Assembly (NCBI GenBank): GCA_030374765.1 | Contig: JARGXX010000092.1 | Coordinates: 1,736,001-1,800,000 of the forward strand | Source: Agarophyton chilense | Taxonomy: Eukaryota; Rhodophyta; Florideophyceae; Gracilariales; Gracilariaceae | Direction: 5' to 3' | DNA length: 64,000 nt | Shown here: one piece after another, positions 60,894 to 64,000 of the stretch | Layout: each line of letters opens with the position of its first letter | Position numbering within the stretch: position 1 is the stretch's first letter | The notes under the pieces: generated by a model | The model's input: the letters and a program-made list of their open reading frames with translations, nothing else | What the model was told of the DNA's origin: nothing | The model's database searches: none | Made by a program: the position numbers and the translations under genes

Positions 60894-61533
60894 TGTAGTA
60901 TTCTAATATGTCGGGGAATTCGATAGGTTCAGTTTTCACGAAGTCGCGGTTGGAACTCATGAGTGAGTGATATCTATAGCATTGTGATATGAAGCTGCAT
61001 CCCGCATAGGATTCCTAGAGGCAGAATGTCTTAGTGGAACACGTGGCGTCATGGGTCCAGTGGCTTACCACGGCGCGCGCATAGTAGCGTAGCTAGACGT
61101 CCATTGGGGACCATACCCATACAATGGTTTGGCTAAGTGGCTGACCACTGGGTATTATTTATATATTTATTTGGGCACTCACCCTGGCACACAGTATATA
61201 GTGTACCAGAGGTGAGCGCCGACTCCAAGTAAAGGAGACAACATGGGCATCATGACTATTCTGTTCCTCGCTTAGGATTCCTTAACCGGAGATCCAGACG
61301 AGCTATAATAGATAGTCAGCCCCCAACCACTTCACGAGCCGTCTCGTACCTACGTTCCATCAACTTTTTACAGTTGCACTGTTCACCCTCGCTGGCGAGT
61401 AGTGGCCTTACACCCCACTTCCAGCTCGCTGGTGTTGTAGCTCTACCACCCCTTTTCCTTCGCCGCAAGCGACCCATCGGCAGTCCGAACTCTGTCGCAG
61501 GTGTCTGCTTTCTCCGTTAGAGTGGATACTACA
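60894..61533. mobile_element. LTR copy (640 bp) of the family nested at 27.4 kb, inserted in the copia RT
   Basis: It starts TGTAGTATTCTAATATG and ends GTGGATACTACA, and matches 27449-28115 in the same orientation almost throughout, including the long near-identical block from GGTTTGGCTAAGTGGCTGAC to the right end. Left flank CCAGC and right flank GGAAC do not form a target duplication, so this insertion carries extra sequence on the left or was rearranged. Confidence 0.85.
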
Positions 61534-62355
61534 GGAACCATCGTCCGACTTGTAGAGGTAAAGTCAGTGATCGCTCTTCGAATTTTTGAAACCCATCTGG
61601 AGAAGAACATCATGAAAAAGAGATCCCCAGATTTTACTTGCTTGTACCGACCAGTACATTGACTTGAGGAGTAAGCAGACCTTTCCGGGTTAATACGATG
61701 TTCCCCTGGAGTTAGTAGGTTGTTCGATAATCAATTGCTTGTCCATATCACCGTAAATGTATGCGTTGCTAATGTCCATTGTTTCCAGGAGCAAGTCCTT
61801 TGCAGCAGCTTTTGCAATGAGTAGGCGAATAGTTTCATGACGGGCTACGGGTGCTTAGATGTCTTCTGCATTGTAGTCGAGGAAAGGGAGTTGCTTGTCT
61901 CCTTGAACGACACAGCGAGCTTTGTGAAGCTGCTGTTGCATGTCAGCTGTATCCTTGCGAATGAATGTCCACAAGTGTGGTATGGGCTTCATGTCCGGGG
62001 TTCGGTCTACACATTCCCATGTGCCACGATCGATCAAAGCGTCAAATTCTCGATCGATGGCTTCTGCCCATTCCTTGACCTTCCAGGCTTCCTCGAACGA
62101 TTTCGGGATGACCGTTCCGGTAGTAGACCTTGCCTTTGCGGCCATACAATGTATGAGAGAAGTTTCCATGTGATATTCAGCCTCATCGTCCCCTTCGAGT
62201 TCAGCTTCTTGGCGGTTGCGAGAAGTGAAATCGATTAAGTCAGGTAGGGAAGGTAATCGATCCGATGTGGATGTCCGAAAATCTGCCAGGCGGGTGTTGG
62301 TGATTTTATCCCACTGTGGCACATAAATGCGCAATAGGGTTCTCGGACTCTCCAT
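61534..62355 (-). pseudogene. Copia reverse transcriptase, N-terminal half only
   Basis: Reading the minus strand from 62355: FEEAWKVKEWAEAIDREFDA and IDRGTWECVD, then FIRKDTADMQQQLHKARCVV with QGDKQLPFLDYNAEDI, the well-known RT entry of Ty1/Copia. Beyond a TAA it continues as PVARHETIRLLIAKAAAKDL, DISNAYIYGDMDKQLIIEQP and LLLKSMYWSVQASKIW, with two further stops. The sequence breaks at 61533 just before the YVDD catalytic box, which is therefore missing. The upstream integrase is in the same frame and separated only by a TGA at 62356-62358. Confidence 0.88.
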
Positions 62356-63240
62356 TCACACGAAGTGTCCAAGCACAGCGCGTGGTAGAAACTTCTTGTG
62401 CGGAGCAGTGTCGGACCGATATATGTAGGCGTGACCTTGCCGTCCAAAGGGTAGGAGATGCTCCAAGGTCGGTTGTTTACCAAACCAAAGCGAGTGTGGA
62501 GTGTATATGTTAACTCTTGCACAGGGGAGACGGTTCCGTCTCCAGTTTGCGTGGTTAATTGCTTCCTCCCAAAGGAGTTTAGGGAGTTCCGAAGCGAATA
62601 GGAAGGTTCTGGCTGTTGTCCAGAGATCCTGGATGAGTTTCTCAGCTGCGCCATTCGATTGATGTGCGTAAGGCAGTGAGTACTCCAGGAGTATACTGTT
62701 GTCCTCACAAAACGTGATAAGTTCGTTAGAGCGGTTTTCACCCGCTCGATCCAATCGAATACGATACATGCGACAGTTGATCAGCTCGTTCTCGGCAAGT
62801 GCTCTGTAGCGCTTGATGCACGAGAAGTTCTTTGACTTGTTGGAGAAGAAGTACACAGTTGACTGCTTCGTTTTGTCGTCAAGAATGGCCAGTAAGTACG
62901 ATGATCCATTAGATGACATGGTACTGATCGGACCAGAGATGTCAATGTGAGTCAATTCGAGAGGTTTCTGGGTAACAGACTGCTTCTCGTACACTTGAGC
63001 CCGACGTGTTGCGGCTTCCTTGCAAGAAGTACAGTCTATCGTCTCAATGTCCTCCTTGGTGAAGTGGGGAATGCCATAGGTTGAGTGGGATGCCGCAATC
63101 ATTCGGTTTTGTCCAGGATGTCCAAGCTTTTCATGCCAAATCTTGGCGTCGTCCTTGAAAGAAGCCCGAGCGGCTGTAAGATTGCTCCTTCTTACCGGAT
63201 TGGGTATGGGATATAAACCGTCGTTGGATCGAGACTCGTA
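62356..63240 (-). pseudogene. Copia GAG-pre-integrase and integrase, largely open
   Basis: The frame starts near 63102 in its open form, with RMIAASHSTYGIPHFTKEDI and CTSCKEAATRRAQVY, the Cys pair of the zinc site. The core has LTHIDISGPI (first Asp), YRIRLDRAGENRS (second Asp; usual DNGxEF is altered to DRAGENRS) and HQSNGAAEKLIQDLWTTART (Glu). ARVNIYTPHSLWFGKQPTLE and LPFGRQGHAYIYR are typical of the copia C-terminal core. It ends GHFV, TGA, then MESPRTLLRIYVPQWD of the linker to RT in the same frame. All three acidic residues survive, so decay here is recent. Confidence 0.9.
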
Positions 63241-63264
63241 GAGACAAGTCTTATGATTCTTGTT

Positions 63265-64000
63265 TCAGATCTTCACACCATCAAAGGAGTCCGTGTGTTC
63301 GAAGTCGATCTTCACCAACTTTGTAAGTTCATGGAGTGAAACGAGGTTGTCGGTGAAATTTGGTGTGTGCTTTGCATGAAGCAACAAACCGTCACCAATG
63401 AGGAGTTTGATAGTCCCGGGTCTGACGATAGGAGATAGGCCGTCAGATGTCTCGACCAATCCAGTCCTCTTCCCCTGGTAGTCCCAGAAGAAATTTTTGT
63501 CGAAGACAAAGACCGAGTTTGCACCTGAGTTTAGCCAAGTATGCATCTCCCTGTCGTAGTCGGAAGCACTGAAACGGGATTTGGTGCGAACAAAGAATCC
63601 CACACGTCTGTTAGGGGTGTTGTTGTTATGATAGTTGTTCCTACCAGGGCTTCGATTGTTCCAGTTGTTCCTCGAGTTCCTAATGTTATTATCGTTTCGT
63701 ATGAACGAGGGACCGCGGTGTGTGTTATTTGAGTTGCTCTTCGAAGGACGCGATCGGTGATCTCTACAGATGTAGCCAATCTTGTCGCAAGACCAACATT
63801 TGACTCCTAACTTCTTTCTGAAGTTCCTCTGTTGACGAGCCTTTCGTGCCCCAAGCCGGGGCTTAGACTCTTCAGTGTTGTTTTGAAAGGTTACAGGGGT
63901 TTGAATTTGATCTTTTGTTCGCCTGCGATCTATCTCCGACTTTACGAGCGCCACGACTTGATCATACGTCATGCTATTCGCATGTGCCAAGAAAGTGATG
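63265..64000 (-). pseudogene. Copia gag C-terminus and protease, with altered zinc knuckle and protease active site
   Basis: The frame enters from beyond the right edge. It holds a zinc knuckle CWSCDKIGYICRDH in which the usual CCHC ligands His and last Cys are replaced by Tyr and His, followed by an Asn/Arg-rich linker (NNIRNSRNNWNNRS). The protease site reads HTWLNSGANSVFV where copia elements have a DSGA; the Asp is Asn (AAC). The remaining protease fold FDKNFFWDYQ and PGTIKLLIGDGLLL is recognisable. A stop near 63270 separates it from integrase. The gag N-terminus and the right LTR lie outside the window. Confidence 0.82.

Noticed and set aside
1-64000. tRNA genes and CRISPR arrays
   Set aside because: By-eye search for GTTCRANNC B-boxes with partner A-boxes and for regularly spaced repeats gave nothing convincing; tRNAscan would be needed for a firm negative.

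Overview
This is nuclear DNA of a eukaryote. It carries spliceosomal GT-AG introns, a 5S rRNA gene, proteasome, exosome and RNA polymerase I genes, and large decayed LTR retrotransposons. Most cellular genes are intronless. The three genes where I could place introns (a SENP8-like protease, a Sec14-like protein and an RPD3-type histone deacetylase) have short introns of 87-126 bp. An EamA permease with a long Arg/Ser/Ala-rich N-terminal extension and an S4 protein with a similar leader hint at a plastid-bearing protist. An intron-poor unicellular red alga would fit, but no single gene proves it and I hold this only as an inference.

Layout. 1-1.3 kb: decayed 3' part of a Ty3/Gypsy chromovirus (integrase, chromodomain), followed by an antisense ORF at 1.4-2.0 kb and about 6 kb with no gene I can support. 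8.2-21.9 kb, gene island 1: UFD2-type U-box E4, RPL3, an Arg/Ser-rich unknown protein, a SENP8-like deneddylase, a CRAL-TRIO lipid-transfer protein, a 5S rRNA gene and proteasome RPN6. 21.9-25.8 kb: AT-rich, no clear gene. 25.8-34.4 kb: a decayed Ty3/Gypsy element whose two LTRs are inverted relative to each other, with a 667-bp unrelated LTR nested inside. 34.4-36.4 kb: a second, unclassified RT/RNase H element. 38.0-59.0 kb, gene island 2: NRAMP metal transporter, POLE2, small HSP, HDAC, a small acidic protein that may be RPA34-like, RRP43, a GT25 glycosyltransferase, an S4 RNA-binding protein, RPA190, PRP17 and an EamA permease. 59.8-64.0 kb: a decayed Ty1/Copia element on the minus strand, running off the window and broken inside RT by another copy of the same LTR.

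Inside the islands genes pair tightly: UFD2/RPL3, NRAMP/POLE2, RRP43/GT25 and RPA190/PRP17 converge with only 55-82 bp between stop codons. Several others diverge from shared upstream regions: RPL3 with the Arg/Ser protein, POLE2 with HSP20, HDAC with the acidic protein, and PRP17 with EamA. Genes for ribosome production and protein turnover are frequent here (RPL3, 5S rRNA, RPA190, RRP43; UFD2, RPN6, SENP8-like, HSP20), but I see no operon-like functional unit.

Main points for a second look: inverted, head-to-head gypsy LTRs; a 17-nt microexon in the HDAC gene; a lone intact 5S rRNA gene; three CACGTG boxes at exact 13-bp spacing upstream of RPL3; a 34-unit TCC tract; a TGA-interrupted Cys-rich frame antisense to the S4 gene; hairpin-bearing 146-bp tandem repeats; and loss of the catalytic protease Asp in both main retroelements. 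I did not find a convincing wholly new multi-gene system.
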